Shown: positions 11,501 to 22,675 of the stretch, piece after piece
Numbering within the stretch: position 1 is the stretch's first letter
Layout of the letters: each line of letters begins with the position of its first letter
Assembly (NCBI GenBank): GCA_947172415.1
Contig: OX359202.1
Span: 6,310,899-6,374,898, forward strand
Direction of reading: 5' to 3'
Length of the DNA: 64,000 bases
Source: Chondrosia reniformis
Lineage: Eukaryota > Porifera > Demospongiae > Chondrillida > Chondrillidae
Program-made: the position numbers and the translations under genes
The notes under the pieces: generated by a model
The model's database searches: none
What the model was told of the DNA's origin: nothing
What the model saw: the letters and a program-made list of their open reading frames with translations, nothing else

Positions 11501-11878
11501 CATCTTGGTGTTAGTGACAGTTCAGAAGGTCAAAATGAGACTGGGAACTTGCAGCTGTCACAAGCTTTTGCTCAAGGTAATGTGACTACAGTTAAAATGA
11601 TAAACCTTTTGTTGTCAACCAGTTTGTATGATCCAGAAGTGGAACTTGTAGTAGAGCAGCTGCTGAGATCCCAAAGGATATCACAGATGCCAATGAGTAA
11701 CTTTGCATTCCAAAGGATCACCACTTTTGGAGAAGTCTTTTCAGCTCTTCTTCTTAAAGGAAAACTCTGTGTTGCCATTAAAAGAGTTTCTGGAGAGGAT
11801 TGCTCTAGTCTTCCTCTTGCATCACCAAACAAGACTGAGACATTGCTTGTCAGTGACATTCTGATGGTGATGCAATAA
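8569..11878 (+). CDS. Slo-family (BK-type) potassium channel
   Basis: Two exons, 8569-9897 and 10472-11878, join in phase 0 and encode 911 aa. The N-terminus has the extra S0 helix of Slo channels (IYIVVSILFYVFSLGICVIL), then S1-S6. The pore reads TTVGYGD, giving potassium selectivity. The S6-RCK linker and RCK1 (FGKRHVVLSCESSPRHVNVL) follow, then a long RCK2 region starting with HLL-like ADLLRSLPCW. S4 reads LGLRCLRFLLIID: the first two arginines match the Slo1 pattern, but the third, a main gating charge in Slo1, is replaced by Leu. The aspartate-rich calcium bowl is missing: after TNVQFIHLG comes VSDSSEGQNETG, without the Asp run. It is therefore probably a plasma-membrane potassium channel with altered voltage and calcium gating. 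Pseudogenisation is unlikely because both long exons are open. Confidence 0.9.
10090..10300 (+). repeat. Intronic minisatellite, 39 bp unit x 5
   Basis: Five nearly identical 39 bp units (each containing ttataaagctaac and tatagacctgg) lie in the only intron of the Slo gene. Units differ mostly at one A/G position. The unit length is a multiple of three, which leaves open frames on both strands; these are not genes. Confidence 0.92.
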
Positions 11879-12102
11879 ATTAAAACATGTCCCTACTAAC
11901 TAATTGATTTCTCATTCAATCTTATTTATCTAAATGTACATATATATAGTTCAAAATGTATTTTATCTGTACCCAAAATTGTTGGTTGTTGCAATTGAAT
12001 TTTTATAATTTTCAATCTGATTTCATTAATTATTGACAACATTATAAATTATCATAACCCAAAACATATTAGAAAATATTAATGAGATTGTACATTAAAT
12101 GA
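11879..12102. other. Convergent intergenic gap, Slo / WARS1
   Basis: An AT-rich gap of about 220 bp between two stop codons on opposite strands. It probably holds both 3' untranslated regions and polyadenylation signals (for example aataaatt at 11876-11883). No gene is seen. Confidence 0.5.
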
Positions 12103-13829
12103 CTAATTCTTTTTCTGATCATGAGCATCTGATTTTGTTGGAGGCTGCTTAAAGTTTAAGGCTCTTGGGGTCATAAATCTCTTGACATCTTCGTCTGTAA
12201 TTTTCTCCCTTCGCTTCCTGTGACTCGACACTAGCTCCTGGAGGATCTCAATCAGTTCCTTCTTCAACTCTCCAGTCAACATCTTCCCACTTTCATAATC
12301 CTACACACAGCAGTATTACAGTCAAAAATGAAATGAAATGATTTAATAGCAGCAAGTGGTACTGGCCTAATATGTATCTAAGAAACACTTGTGGTTTGCT
12401 TATCATACAGAGGGCATGGTCTAACATGCAACAGCTTACTTTCTTAATTTTCTGGAGCTTATCTTCGTCCTCCAAGAAGAAGGTGAGATATTGATAGGAC
12501 ACATCCACCTCAGTGTTGCCACCCAACTCTCTGTGCTCCTCAACTGTGTCACGCCCTCCAGAATAGGCATACTTGTTGATCTGGAAAGGCGGGTCAGACA
12601 CATGAAACAGTGCATGAGAGGAGACTTGTACAGACCTACTGAAATGGGTTTGGAGTGACAAGGTGACTAGCGTGAGATGTAATTGTTTGAGCTAAAGATT
12701 GCAATATAGAAGGCGTGACACATCATATTATACTAATACAGGCAGTAAACTCTCTAGCAATGATGTGATATATGGTTGCCTACCTTCTTCTTTATTTGAG
12801 CATTGCTGTCTGTAAGGAAGATGGACGAGGTCGGATCGCTGGCACTCATTTTGGATTTGGGGCCTTGTAAGGCGGGGAAGAAGCTGGAGTGGAGGAGTGC
12901 TGGCTTTTTGAATCCCAGCCGAGGAGCAACATCTCTGGTCATCCTGAAATATGGGTCCTATGGTCCAGGATATGTGGGTGGGGTGAGGGACATGTGGGTG
13001 GGGTGAGGGACATGTGGGTGTGGTGAGGGACATGTGGGTGGGGTGAGGGACATGTGGGTGGGGTGAGGGATATGTGGGTGGGGTGAGGGACATGTGGGTG
13101 TGGTGAGGGACATGTGGGTGTGGTGAGGGACATGTGGGTGGGGTGAGGGACATGTGGGTGGGGTGAGGGACATGTGGGTGGGGTGAGGGACATGTGGGTG
13201 GGGTGAGGGACATGTGGGTGAGGTGAGGGACATGTGGGTGTGGTGAGGGACATGTGGGTGGGGTGAGGGACATGTGGGTGGGGTGAGGGATATGTGGGTG
13301 GGGTGAGGGACATGTGGGTGGGGTGAGGGACATGTGGGTGGGGTGAGGGACATGTGGGTGGGGTGAGGGACATGTGGGTGGGGTGAGGGACACTTTGCTT
13401 CTCACTTGATCGATGGCACAAGGAATTAGACAAAGAACATCTTTCTTTCCTCCAAATATCTGTGGAAAGCTGGAACTGAAAGATGGAGCAGCTTGAACTG
13501 CCGGGAATCCCATCTTTCCAATGTGATCAGTGTCTTCAAAACCAAAGATTCCTTTGGCTTGGTTACACGTCACACATTTCTGAATCCGCAAGATGTTTCT
13601 ATAAAATGCCGGAACTGAGCTCATGTAGTCCAAATCGGAGAATATAAAGGTTTTCTTCTCGTCAAACCCAACTGCTATTATATCTTTGGCATTCTCATAA
13701 GCCAATCTGTTTGCCTCCTCAAGAGTTAGGTCTTTCCACAAAAACTTTTCATCGTCTGTCAGCTGGATCACCAGGGGTACATCAAACACATCTTGAAGGT
13801 ACCTGATGCAGCACAAGAATAAATAATAA

Positions 13830-13884
<55 letters not shown>

Positions 13885-14557
13885 TTAATATTGTGATAAA
13901 CCATACAAAAGAACTGAAAACATTAAAAAGTGTCCCAACCAGATTTGGTTTCTAAGTCACATTAGGTAATCACACTGCTACAGCTTAAGGGGGTGAGTGA
14001 GGAGTTGTGGTGTGACATGGCATTGATAGCTGAGATAGACTGACTAGTGGGTGAACTGCTTACTTTGTAAAGAGAAATGGAACCAGATGCCCCAGGTGCA
14101 TCGCTTCAGAGGAGGGCCCACGACCAGTATATAAGAAAAATGGCTGTCCTTTCTCGTATGCATCCAGTATCTGATTTATATCTCTAAATGCGTTTAATAG
14201 GCAGTTATATTTGTTGTTCAATTAAAGAGAAATATCTGTTTTTCAGTACCTGTGTGAAAAAAAGACACCTCTCTTCAAAAATTGATGCGCCTTTTTACCA
14301 GATAATTTTTCTATTCTCTCCAGAATGTCTTCTCCGATTCGCTGACTGCCAAATTGTCCTATCAATATATAAGCACTAGTCACGTGGAATGGAGTATGCA
14401 GCCCTTTTTAAACAAAAACATTACAACTGCATAAAGGACTCGAGTTCTTACTTATTATTTTATCATAATCTATTTTATCTGCGCCTTCCGCAGCTGATAC
14501 GTGCCAAGGGTCTACGATTTGCTCCTTCTGCGCTTGCGGTTCCTTCCGTTCAGCCAT
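12103..14557 (-). CDS. WARS1: Cytoplasmic tryptophanyl-tRNA synthetase
   Basis: Charges tRNA-Trp for cytosolic protein synthesis. Seven exons (14557-14452, 14358-14250, 14183-14064, 13802-13406, 12957-12784, 12580-12440, 12300-12103) total 1245 nt and give 414 aa with consistent phases. Class I signatures are present: HLGH (the HIGH motif) after RGPSSEAM, and KMSAS in [11 protein letters not shown]. Eukaryote-specific stretches [22 protein letters not shown] and [20 protein letters not shown] match the family closely. The N-terminus goes almost straight into the catalytic region, so the WHEP domain of full-length vertebrate WARS1 is absent. The start at 14557 has AAAATGGC context. Intron 4 is a minisatellite. 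The gene is head-to-head with ARP2. Confidence 0.95.
12965..13392 (-). repeat. Intron-filling minisatellite, 20 bp unit x about 21
   Basis: The unit catgtgggtggggtgaggga repeats from 12965 to 13392 with few substitutions (g/t/a at one position, c/t at another). It occupies nearly all of WARS1 intron 4, between the donor at 13405 and the acceptor at 12958. Read on the gene strand it stays open in all three frames ([15 protein letters not shown] type). Confidence 0.95.
13827..13884. repeat. (TAG)n microsatellite
   Basis: About 18 uninterrupted trinucleotide units in a WARS1 intron. Confidence 0.95.
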
Positions 14558-14744
14558 TTTAACCGGGCAACGCTTAAAAACGTAACTGGCTGACGTTCAA
14601 CGGAAAACTGCCCTCCTGTAAAAACCTACCCTTTTAGGAAGAAAATTACTCTCGTGACGTATCAACGCGTAATATAGAGCGTCAAACACGTTTTGGGCAC
14701 AGGTCATTGGAAGTTGTGTTTGATATAAGTGGAGCCTGTAGAGA
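14558..14744. promoter_or_regulatory. Divergent promoter, WARS1 / ARP2
   Basis: 187 bp separate the two opposing start codons. No TATA box in a clear position is seen on either side. Confidence 0.55.
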
Positions 14745-17700
14745 ATGACGGAGGATTCACAAGGAAATAAAGTGGTAGTCTGCGATAACGGAACGGGAGT
14801 GAGTTGTGTGTATAATCTTCAAAACATAGTATCGTTCATTGCCCAAAGATGCAGAGATCTACCGTTAATGAGATCACCAGATTTGATTTCTGCTTGTAGT
14901 TGGACATATGCAAAATTTAGCGAATCGTTTTAGTTACTAGATTTTGTTAAATTTTGTACGTAGTTTGTGAAGGTGGGTTATGCTGGGAGCAACTTTCCCT
15001 CGCACATATTCCCTTCCCTGGTTGGCCGTCCCATCATCCGTTCCACTCAGAAGGTGGGCAATATAGAGGTCAAGGATTTGATGGTCGGAGATGAGGCTAG
15101 TCAGTTGCGCTCAATGCTGGAAGTCAACTATCCCATGGAGAATGGAATAGTCAGGAATTGGGAAGACATGAGGCACATTTGGGACTATACTTTCAATGAG
15201 AAAATGAAAATTGACCCAAAAGCATCTAAAGTAAGCAATGATCGTCATTGTATGCCATCAGCCCCATGTTGCCATCTACTGGTGATCACTCCATTGATAA
15301 GACCGTATGTGATTGTATTACTGTCAATATCAAGTGACCTGCAGTTGAGGTTTATGTCCAGGTTGCTTAGCAACCACCTTGATATAAAACTAAGGTAACC
15401 ATTATCTTCTGATTGTATGAAGTGCTCTACTTAAGTCAATTAGATTGAGTGTTGTTGGGAATGTAACAGTATCTCAAAGGATCATCTCTTCTGTTTTAAT
15501 ACTTGAAGAGAAGCTGTTTAGTAACACAGTTCATCTCTCTCAAGTATTGTTTGGTGTTAATGTTGTGTGGGTTGGTTATGACTGTCAGGAGGACATCGTA
15601 GGCTGTCTTATAAGTAGGCTTCTCTATATTAGTTATTGTGTGTGTGTTCTACATTTAATAGGTATTACTGACGGAGCCTCCTATGAATCCGATGAAGAAC
15701 AGGGAGAGGATGATAGAAGTAAGAAGTACTAATATGTATCGGAATATTTATTGTATTCGGACTTGTATTGTTTGAATCTATTTGAATATGTGTGCTTAAT
15801 CAATTAATTTTTATTCCTGTATCGATTTGTAGGAGATGTTTGAAACTTACAATTTTAAAGGAGTGTATATAGCCATCCAGGCAGTTCTCACTTTGTATGC
15901 TCAAGGTAAGGCATTGTCATCTGTAATTTACCCTCTCCCTCCCTCCTCTCCCCTCCCTCTCCATCTCCCTCCCTCTCCCTCTCCCTCCCTCTCCATCTCC
16001 CTCCCTCTCCCTCTCCCTCCCTCTCTCTCTCCTCCCTCCCACTCCCTCTCCCTCCCTCCTCTCCCCTCCCTCTCTCTCTCTCTCTCTCTCTCCTCCCTCC
16101 TACTGACAAGCAAGCACTACAAACACAATGGCTTGTCTTGCAACCAAAGGGAGGTAGAAGTGATCAATGGTCTGTTGTGTCCTATGACAGTGTGTAGATA
16201 CCTTTCTATGCATTGACTAACATCATTGAGACAATAGTCATTGCACAACTCTTTATATGACCACATGGGCAGCCATTTTGTTAAATGTCTTCTGTTGTGT
16301 CTTCTGTTTCAAGTTTTCAGGAGATGATTGATTGATAGGTTGTTCAATTGTGTTTGTGTGCAGGTCTCCTAACTGGTGTGGTCATTGATGCTGGTGATGG
16401 CGTGACCCATATATGTCCTGTATACGAAGGCTTTGCTCTTCCCCATCTCACAAGAAGGCTGGACATTGCGGGGCGAGATGTCACCCGTTATCTCATCAAG
16501 GTAAAGCCAATCCTCTTCTGATTGCTGGCAAGGATGTCTTGCCTTGGGGGCCAGATTCTCCTGATACCACATTTTGAATAATAATTAGGTTTTTCAGAGT
16601 GTAATTGGCGGGAGACACAGTGTAAGCCTTATAGTAGTACGGCTACCAATGACTCGATGGTCGTGTTTGTAGCAAGGCATATACGTATATGTACCACTTG
16701 ACCCAGTGTTGACAGATGTGTGCCGTTTGCAAGTTTCTGTTAATCACGTCTGGTGTGCTGTAATGTCTAATCTGCAGTTGCTACTCCTGAGAGGATATGC
16801 CTTCAATCACTCGGCTGATTTTGAAACTGTTCGCATGATGAAGGAAAAGCTTTGCTATGTTGGGTAAGTCCTGCTCCCCTCTCAAGTGCCACCTCAATTT
16901 AGTTGTCCAACCTTTGACCTCTGACAAAAATGGCGGCTCTCCTTCAAATACACTTAAATGTATGTCTTACTACTTATGAGATTGTTTGTGTGTTACAGGT
17001 ACAATATTGAACAAGAACAGATGTTGGCAAGGGAGACTACCGTCCTGGTGGAGAGTTATACTGTGAGCTATTGTGCAACCCTTACACACTATTGTGCAAT
17101 ATGTGTAGACATAAAGAACCTGTTTTGAGAGATAGTGTGTTTGCAGCAGAGTAAAGCCATCACAATAGCTTATAGAAGGCATATAACTGTTGCAGCTGGG
17201 AGTCAGTACACCAAATATGGCTACTGACATAATACAAATGATTCCTTAATACTGAATAGTGTTGTGTCATTTACTGTTTGGTTGTCTGTTATCTCTTTGG
17301 AGTCTTGTCGAGTGTATGTAGTTATGGTGGCCTTCTTCCTACTTGTAAGAGTTGATTAATCAATTAAAGGTTGACCATCACTTTTCTATTTCTTCTTCAG
17401 CTTCCTGATGGGCGTGTCGTGAAAGTGGGAGGGGAGAGGTTTGAGGCACCCGAGGCCTTGTTCCAGCCGCACCTTATCAATGTGGATGGGGTTGGTGTCG
17501 CAGAGCTCCTCTTCAACACCATCCAGGCTGCTGATATTGACACGAGAGCGGAGTTCTACAAGCATATTGTCCTCTCCGGTGGCTCCACCATGTACCCGGG
17601 ACTACCCTCCAGGCTGGAGAGAGAAATCAAGCAGCTCTACTTAGAACGTGTGCTCAAGGGTGACACCGAAAAGCTTGCAGTGAGTGTGACATGATCTGCA

Positions 17701-17963
17701 CTTTGACCTCTGTCTGTTTGCACTTTGTACCCATGATTGGTCTTTAGCTATTGTCATGGAAACTGTGTTTGTCCTGTTCTTTCCAGAAATTCAAGATTAG
17801 AATTGAGGATCCTCCCCGTCGCAAGCACATGGTCTTCCTGGGAGGAGCGGTGCTGGCCAACATTATGAAGGATAACCCCGCCTTCTGGATGACGCGCGAG
17901 GAGTACCAGGAGAAAGGGTTAAAGGTTCTTGAGAAGCTTGGAGTCTCTGTGTCCAAGATGTAA
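14745..17963 (+). CDS. ACTR2: Actin-related protein 2 (Arp2/3 complex subunit)
   Basis: Subunit of the Arp2/3 complex that nucleates branched actin filaments. Exons can be followed from 14745-14798 (VVVCDNGTG, phosphate-binding loop), 14964 to about 15230 ([20 protein letters not shown]), 15662-15719, 15833 to about 15905, 16363-16500, 16780-16863, 17000-17060, 17401-17680 and 17787-17963. Diagnostic ARP2 stretches are [78 protein letters not shown] and [15 protein letters not shown]. All actin-fold nucleotide-binding segments are intact. The stop TAA is at 17961. Some internal exon borders are approximate. Neighbouring introns are short except those carrying CT-rich tracts. Confidence 0.96.
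15930..16100 (+). repeat. CT-rich simple repeat (ccctct-type)
   Basis: An imperfect pyrimidine array of ccctcc/ccctct units in an ARP2 intron. It is purine-rich on the other strand and makes spurious Arg/Glu/Gly open frames. Confidence 0.9.
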
Positions 17964-18305
17964 AACTCTTCATGAAGTTAGGTAGCTCAGTAATTCTGTT
18001 TGAGTGTGAATTGTATGACTAACTGGATTATATAATATTTCTTAGGAATTTGTTTTCTACTCAAAAAGTAATATTGTAAAAAACATTTGCAAAGTTTAGT
18101 GAATTGTTCTTTGTTTGATTCAGCAAGATTAATCAATCCAAATTTAATGGCTTATTCATTGCCTTGAGATGTCTGTACATTTCATTTCATTAGCATTGCT
18201 TACTTAAATTACAGCTGACTGATTTACGAAATTAATATTTAACATTATTTTGAACAGTGGTAGTTACAAATGTTTATGTGCAGGCAATTGTGAAATACAA
18301 AATTT
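17964..18305. other. Convergent intergenic gap, ARP2 / ATP6V1D
   Basis: About 340 bp of AT-rich sequence between two stop codons on opposite strands, consistent with two facing 3' untranslated regions. No open frame of interest. Confidence 0.5.
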
Positions 18306-19619
18306 CTCAAAATAGTATGTCTTCATCTTCTGTCTTATCAAATATGTCCTTTGGTCCTTTATCTGTTAAAATGGCAGTTGCAGCTCAACCACAAGTGTTT
18401 GAATAGTTATCCTAAACAATAACAAACCTCCATGTTGGCTTGCCAATTTTAGTCCAAGTTCTGCTTCCTGTTTCTTCTTTTGTTGCTTTTTCTTTTCTTG
18501 AATCTTTTTCAGCCTAAACCACAAGTGTTTCATTGGCTAGATTACAAGTTAGGAAAGGCCATGATAATACCTGTAAAACTCTTCTCTCTCCATCTCATCC
18601 AATTCACTAGTAATGTAAGTCATGGTACGCTGAATCCGTGGGATAATAACTATAGTTTATGAGAGCTGTTATGACCCTAGTTACATCACAACAAGAGATT
18701 GCATAACCAACCATGCTCAATAGCATTAACTCTTCTATTTGTTATCTTGATGACTTCATCCAAAGTTACAAATGAGGTCTAACAAAAATAACACTTAACA
18801 TCTCTTCTCATGCTGTGACATGCATGTACATGCAGTCACTATGATGATGACACTGGCAACATACGTACTTGTAAAGATGCCAGTTCCACTAAAACATCAA
18901 TTGCCTTCTTGTACACCTCCTTACACCTCTGCACCTGCTGTCCTCCTCTAGACAGACCGGTCAACTCATAAGCTACACAAAATGGAGGTAGCAGTGTGAT
19001 TGCGCAATAACCACATCACGTGATTTTATCAAGGTCACATGACCTAACTTTGAACTCACTGTCTCCACCATCAATGAACGGTTCAAATATTGGCAGTGCC
19101 ACACCAGCAACATTCTCCTTTTGAGTTTTGATTTTACATTTCGCTCTGTCTACACTTTCCAGAACACCGTGACTATAGGGGTCAGAGGAAAGGTTTTACT
19201 GTTAGATTTCAAAGAAATATAAATGATAGTCTTAACACTACTGTGACTTACGAGAAATCTCCGGCTGCAAATTTAGCTTCAGCCAATGAGAATCCTGCTT
19301 CCTTCATAACTTCACCCATCAGGGTTTTACTCTTAACAATGGAGAACTCGTATGGTAAAATAGCTAACTGTTACAAGCAATAAAACAAACTTCGATAATT
19401 TTGGAAAGAATCTGTCTGAATTTCAAGGTGAGAGCGTCAGCCTTCTTCTTCAACAAACTGTGTCCCTTCTGAGCTCCCTTAAGCCTAATCTTCATTTGGG
19501 CCAAAGCCCTGCGAGTTGTAAACACATTCACTGAATTAGATTACAGACACATGGAAAGCTCCCCGTACTACAACTCACATTCTAGAGGGAAACACGTTGA
19601 GTCTATCCTTGCCAGACAT
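18306..19619 (-). CDS. ATP6V1D: V-type proton ATPase subunit D
   Basis: Central rotor-stalk subunit of the V1 sector, which couples ATP hydrolysis to proton pumping in endomembranes. The start at 19619 gives [14 protein letters not shown], the near-invariant family N-terminus. Short exons follow: [20 protein letters not shown] (about 19510-19440), [20 protein letters not shown] (about 19350-19255), [18 protein letters not shown] (about 19140-19060), [20 protein letters not shown] (about 18975-18870), then the ITNRR-type helix and a lysine-rich [12 protein letters not shown] segment. The protein ends [13 protein letters not shown] at 18306, matching the acidic C-terminus of the family. The gene is cut by at least seven introns of about 50-150 bp. 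It is head-to-head with the gene at 19677. Confidence 0.92.
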
Positions 19620-19676
19620 TTTGCCTCGATTACACAATTTTAATAAACATTGCACAATTAATCATCCGGGCCATAA
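19620..19676. promoter_or_regulatory. Divergent promoter, ATP6V1D / unknown gene
   Basis: Only 57 bp between opposing start codons. The shared 5' region must be very compact, and transcripts probably have very short leaders. Confidence 0.55.
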
Positions 19677-20554
19677 ATGGCCACGGCTTGTACAGTTCGG
19701 GTGATTTTCAGGGAAGGATGTACTCATCGTTGGAGCCAAATCATCCATCTTGGAAAGGAGGCTACAATGAGAGACTTTTATGAATGTCTAAAGCGACACA
19801 ATTTTCCTCAGCAAATCGTAGAACCGTCAAAATGTTCGATAAGGTATACAAACTTGTGCATTGTGCATCCAGTTATAGCCATGCAGTTATTAACACGTCC
19901 AACTGTTGCGTTTCTGTATATAGGTATGGTTCAGTACCTTACTACACACAACTAGAGCAAGCCAGCCCCTCCCCCTTTCAAGGTGACCCCTCCCCTCAAC
20001 AACCCTGCCCATTTTCTGATGGCCAGATTGTGTACATGGAGATAAAGAATGCAGATATTGAGAAAGTACATCTTTATAGAGCTTCAGAAGAGATTTACAA
20101 AACCATTTCATGCCAAGTTCATCCTGAAAACTTTCAACTATATTGTGTAAATAGAGGGAGTGAATTGAAATATTACTTGTATTTGTCCTATAAAGATTGC
20201 TTCATTGAAGTCCAAGAAACGTTGGTTGCCATGCCAACAGTCTCCCAACTACCACCCTCAAGTCTTCAGCCAGGTGGCCTGATATATACAGTTATAACCC
20301 TACACGTAACACCTGGACCCAAGGAGGCCTACCTTCTCCCACTCTACCCCTCCAGAGCATTCCTCTATGGCAGTCCCAGTGACACATTTTATGAAGTATC
20401 CATTACTCAGTTAAATGTTTCACAGATTTCTTCACAGAAAATATGCTTTAGTGATGTAACTATTTTACATCTGACTTCTGTCCCAAAAGGAGAGAGCAAA
20501 CTCTATCCTCTACCACCATGTACCTATAGTGGTACATCAGATGACCCGAGGTGA
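19677..20554 (+). CDS. Unrecognised two-exon protein
   Basis: Exons 19677-19843 and 19924-20554 join in phase 2 (an AGG Arg codon across the junction) and give 265 aa. I do not recognise the family. The first 55 residues (start MATACTVRVIFREGCTH) are compact and basic, with no signal peptide. After the junction a Pro/Gln-rich stretch (ASPSPFQGDPSPQQP) leads into a segment with alternating hydrophobic and polar residues that looks beta-rich (KYYLYLSYKDCFIEVQETLV, GGLIYTVITLHVTPGP, DTFYEVSITQLNV). No transmembrane helix, cysteine pattern or catalytic motif is obvious. The gene is intact and head-to-head with ATP6V1D, so it is probably widely expressed. Confidence 0.7.
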
Positions 20555-20775
20555 AAGGTGAAAGGTGAAAGTTTGCCTATTATTACAAATGCTGATATTT
20601 GATAATTTTGGTTTTCAAATCATTCCTTTTTGATACAAAACAAGATGTCTCTCAATTTCTTAGAAACATGCTCTTGATTTGAAAAGTGGTGCAGTTCTGA
20701 GCAATAGTGTTTCAATTTTTTATTTTCCTCTTTTGTCTATATATGGAAATTTTTATTAGTATACTATAAATACAT

Positions 20776-22675
20776 TTAAATTTTTAATTTCACACTAACT
20801 AGTTCTTTGAGGTGCTTGCCACTGAACTCCTCAGGGAGAGGTGTGTCTTGCTCCACCCACCGGGCCACAGCATCAGATACCACATTTCTGTCCAATGGGG
20901 TCCCATTAGGAGACATGTTCAGCCATGTGAAGTGCTCTTCCTTCCTAAACCAGGTCAACTGGTCGTGCGCCAGCTTTCTAGTATCAAGAGAGTAACAAGT
21001 GTAGCATTGAGGAGGACCATTCTCATCTAATATTGATAATCACTGCCAATATCCGTACTACAACACACCAGTGCAGGTATTCCACAATCACCATTTTTAT
21101 CATTAATTTACCTTGTCTCTGCCTGATAATGATACAGAAAGTCAACAAATTGTTTCCTTAATATGTCACTGTTTGGATCCAAGTCGACCTAAACAGTGAG
21201 AATCCATCTAAACTTATTTACTTGCTCTTGACAAGCCAGACTTACACTTTTCTGTACATTAGTGGGAAAGCCAAATATATCTTGTAAGAATTCAAGTGCT
21301 TGCCTATAACCAATACATCGTCCAGATTGCGACTCCAACTGCAATCCGTTCCTCTTTACCAGATTGACCACCTCCTATATAAAATGGCTCGGCAATACCC
21401 ACTGCTAGTCACACAGAGCACAATGAGGACAGTGTCACCTCAAAGAGGCCATTTTCCACAATCTGCTCACTCCTCCTATCTATGCGTTGATAGAGTTCCA
21501 CTCGTGGCATACTCAGAAATAGGCACTTGCATGTATAAGGCAAATCTTCTAAGGATAGAGACTTCTTGAAAGAGGAGACCGACCTTGAGAGGAGGTGAAC
21601 AGAAGAACATTATCTGCAGGACACAAGAACCAAGTCACTTTCAACCTACCTACCGGAGATCAGGCATATTTCCAGAGCTCTTCTCATTCTGTACCAATCA
21701 TTAACACTCAATTTGGAGGCATATTCCTCATCCAATTTGGACAGCATCAAAACACTAAAATATACAACTGTTTCAATGATGGCTGGCAGTATGCGCTGAA
21801 AAATAAGGAAATGTCATTCACCTTTCCTCCCAAGTCTTGTCCTTCAGCCTCTCCTCAGCTCTAGCCTGCCCTTCTGTAGTGGAGACTGGAGCGCCAGAGG
21901 GTCCTTCTAAGAGGCTGTGGATGTAGAAACCAGTTCCTCCAACTACAATAGGCAATTTGCCTCTGCTCTGAATGCACTAAGTGTTGCCACATAAACAGTC
22001 ATTATTGTGCAATACTACCTTATATAGCAATACCTTTATGGCCATGTTTGCCTTTTCTCTGAAATCACCAGCTGTAAACTTCTCTCCTATGTGAACTACA
22101 TCAATGAGGTGATGGGGGATTTCCCTAGTAATGTCCTGCTCCACCTTAGCCGACCCAATGTTCATACATTTGAACACCTGACAAAATGTAAACATGTCTG
22201 GTTCACACATCATCCATTACATATTTACTGCTCACCTGTGCTGAGTCTGCAGATATGATTTCCCCGTTGAGTCGTCGTGCCAGTGGAATAGAAATATCAG
22301 TCTTGCCGACTGCTGTTGTTCCACTGATTATTAACACTAAGTTATGACAGACACGAAACCAAACCTACATTAATCTGTTACATTATTTCCCTCACCCCAG
22401 GCCTCCCAGCAAACTCGCCCTAGGCCTCCCATCCTAGGCCTCCCAGCAACCTCGCCCTAGGCCTCCCAGCAACCTCGCCCTAGGCCTCCCAGCAACCTCG
22501 CCCTAGGCCTCCCATCCTAGGCCTCCCAGCAACCTCGCCCTAGGCCTCCCATCCTAGGCCTCCCAGCAACCTCGCCCTAGGCCTCCCAGCAACCTCGCCC
22601 TAGGCCTCCCAGCAACCTCGCCCTAGGCCTTCCAGCAACCTAACCTTTAGGCTTTCCAGCAAGTAGTCCAGCCAT
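20776..22675 (-). CDS. TRIT1: tRNA dimethylallyltransferase (MiaA/TRIT1 family)
   Basis: Transfers an isopentenyl group to A37 of tRNAs reading UNN codons. The first exon (start 22675) reads [10 protein letters not shown] and joins in phase 1 to [20 protein letters not shown] (P-loop), then [14 protein letters not shown]. Later exons give [50 protein letters not shown] (substrate channel), [19 protein letters not shown], a [15 protein letters not shown] stretch, and [15 protein letters not shown] near the C-terminus. The protein ends VSVKLKI-stop at 20776. It lacks an obvious C-terminal zinc finger and the wording of several motifs is close to the bacterial/plant MiaA type. Intron 1 contains a GC-rich minisatellite. 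Internal exon borders are approximate. Confidence 0.88.
22395..22645. repeat. GC-rich minisatellite, cctaggcctccc-type, about 23 bp unit
   Basis: About eleven units built from cctaggcctcccagcaacct, some shortened to cctaggcctcccat, fill the first intron of the tRNA-modification gene. It is far more GC-rich than the surroundings and carries repeated CCTAGG sites. Confidence 0.93.

Noticed and set aside
12965..13392. CRISPR-like array
   Set aside because: Units are contiguous with no unique spacers, and the context is a eukaryotic intron.
12939..13433. Pro/Thr/His-rich proteins on the minus strand
   Set aside because: They come from the 20 bp minisatellite in a WARS1 intron flanked by clean splice sites.
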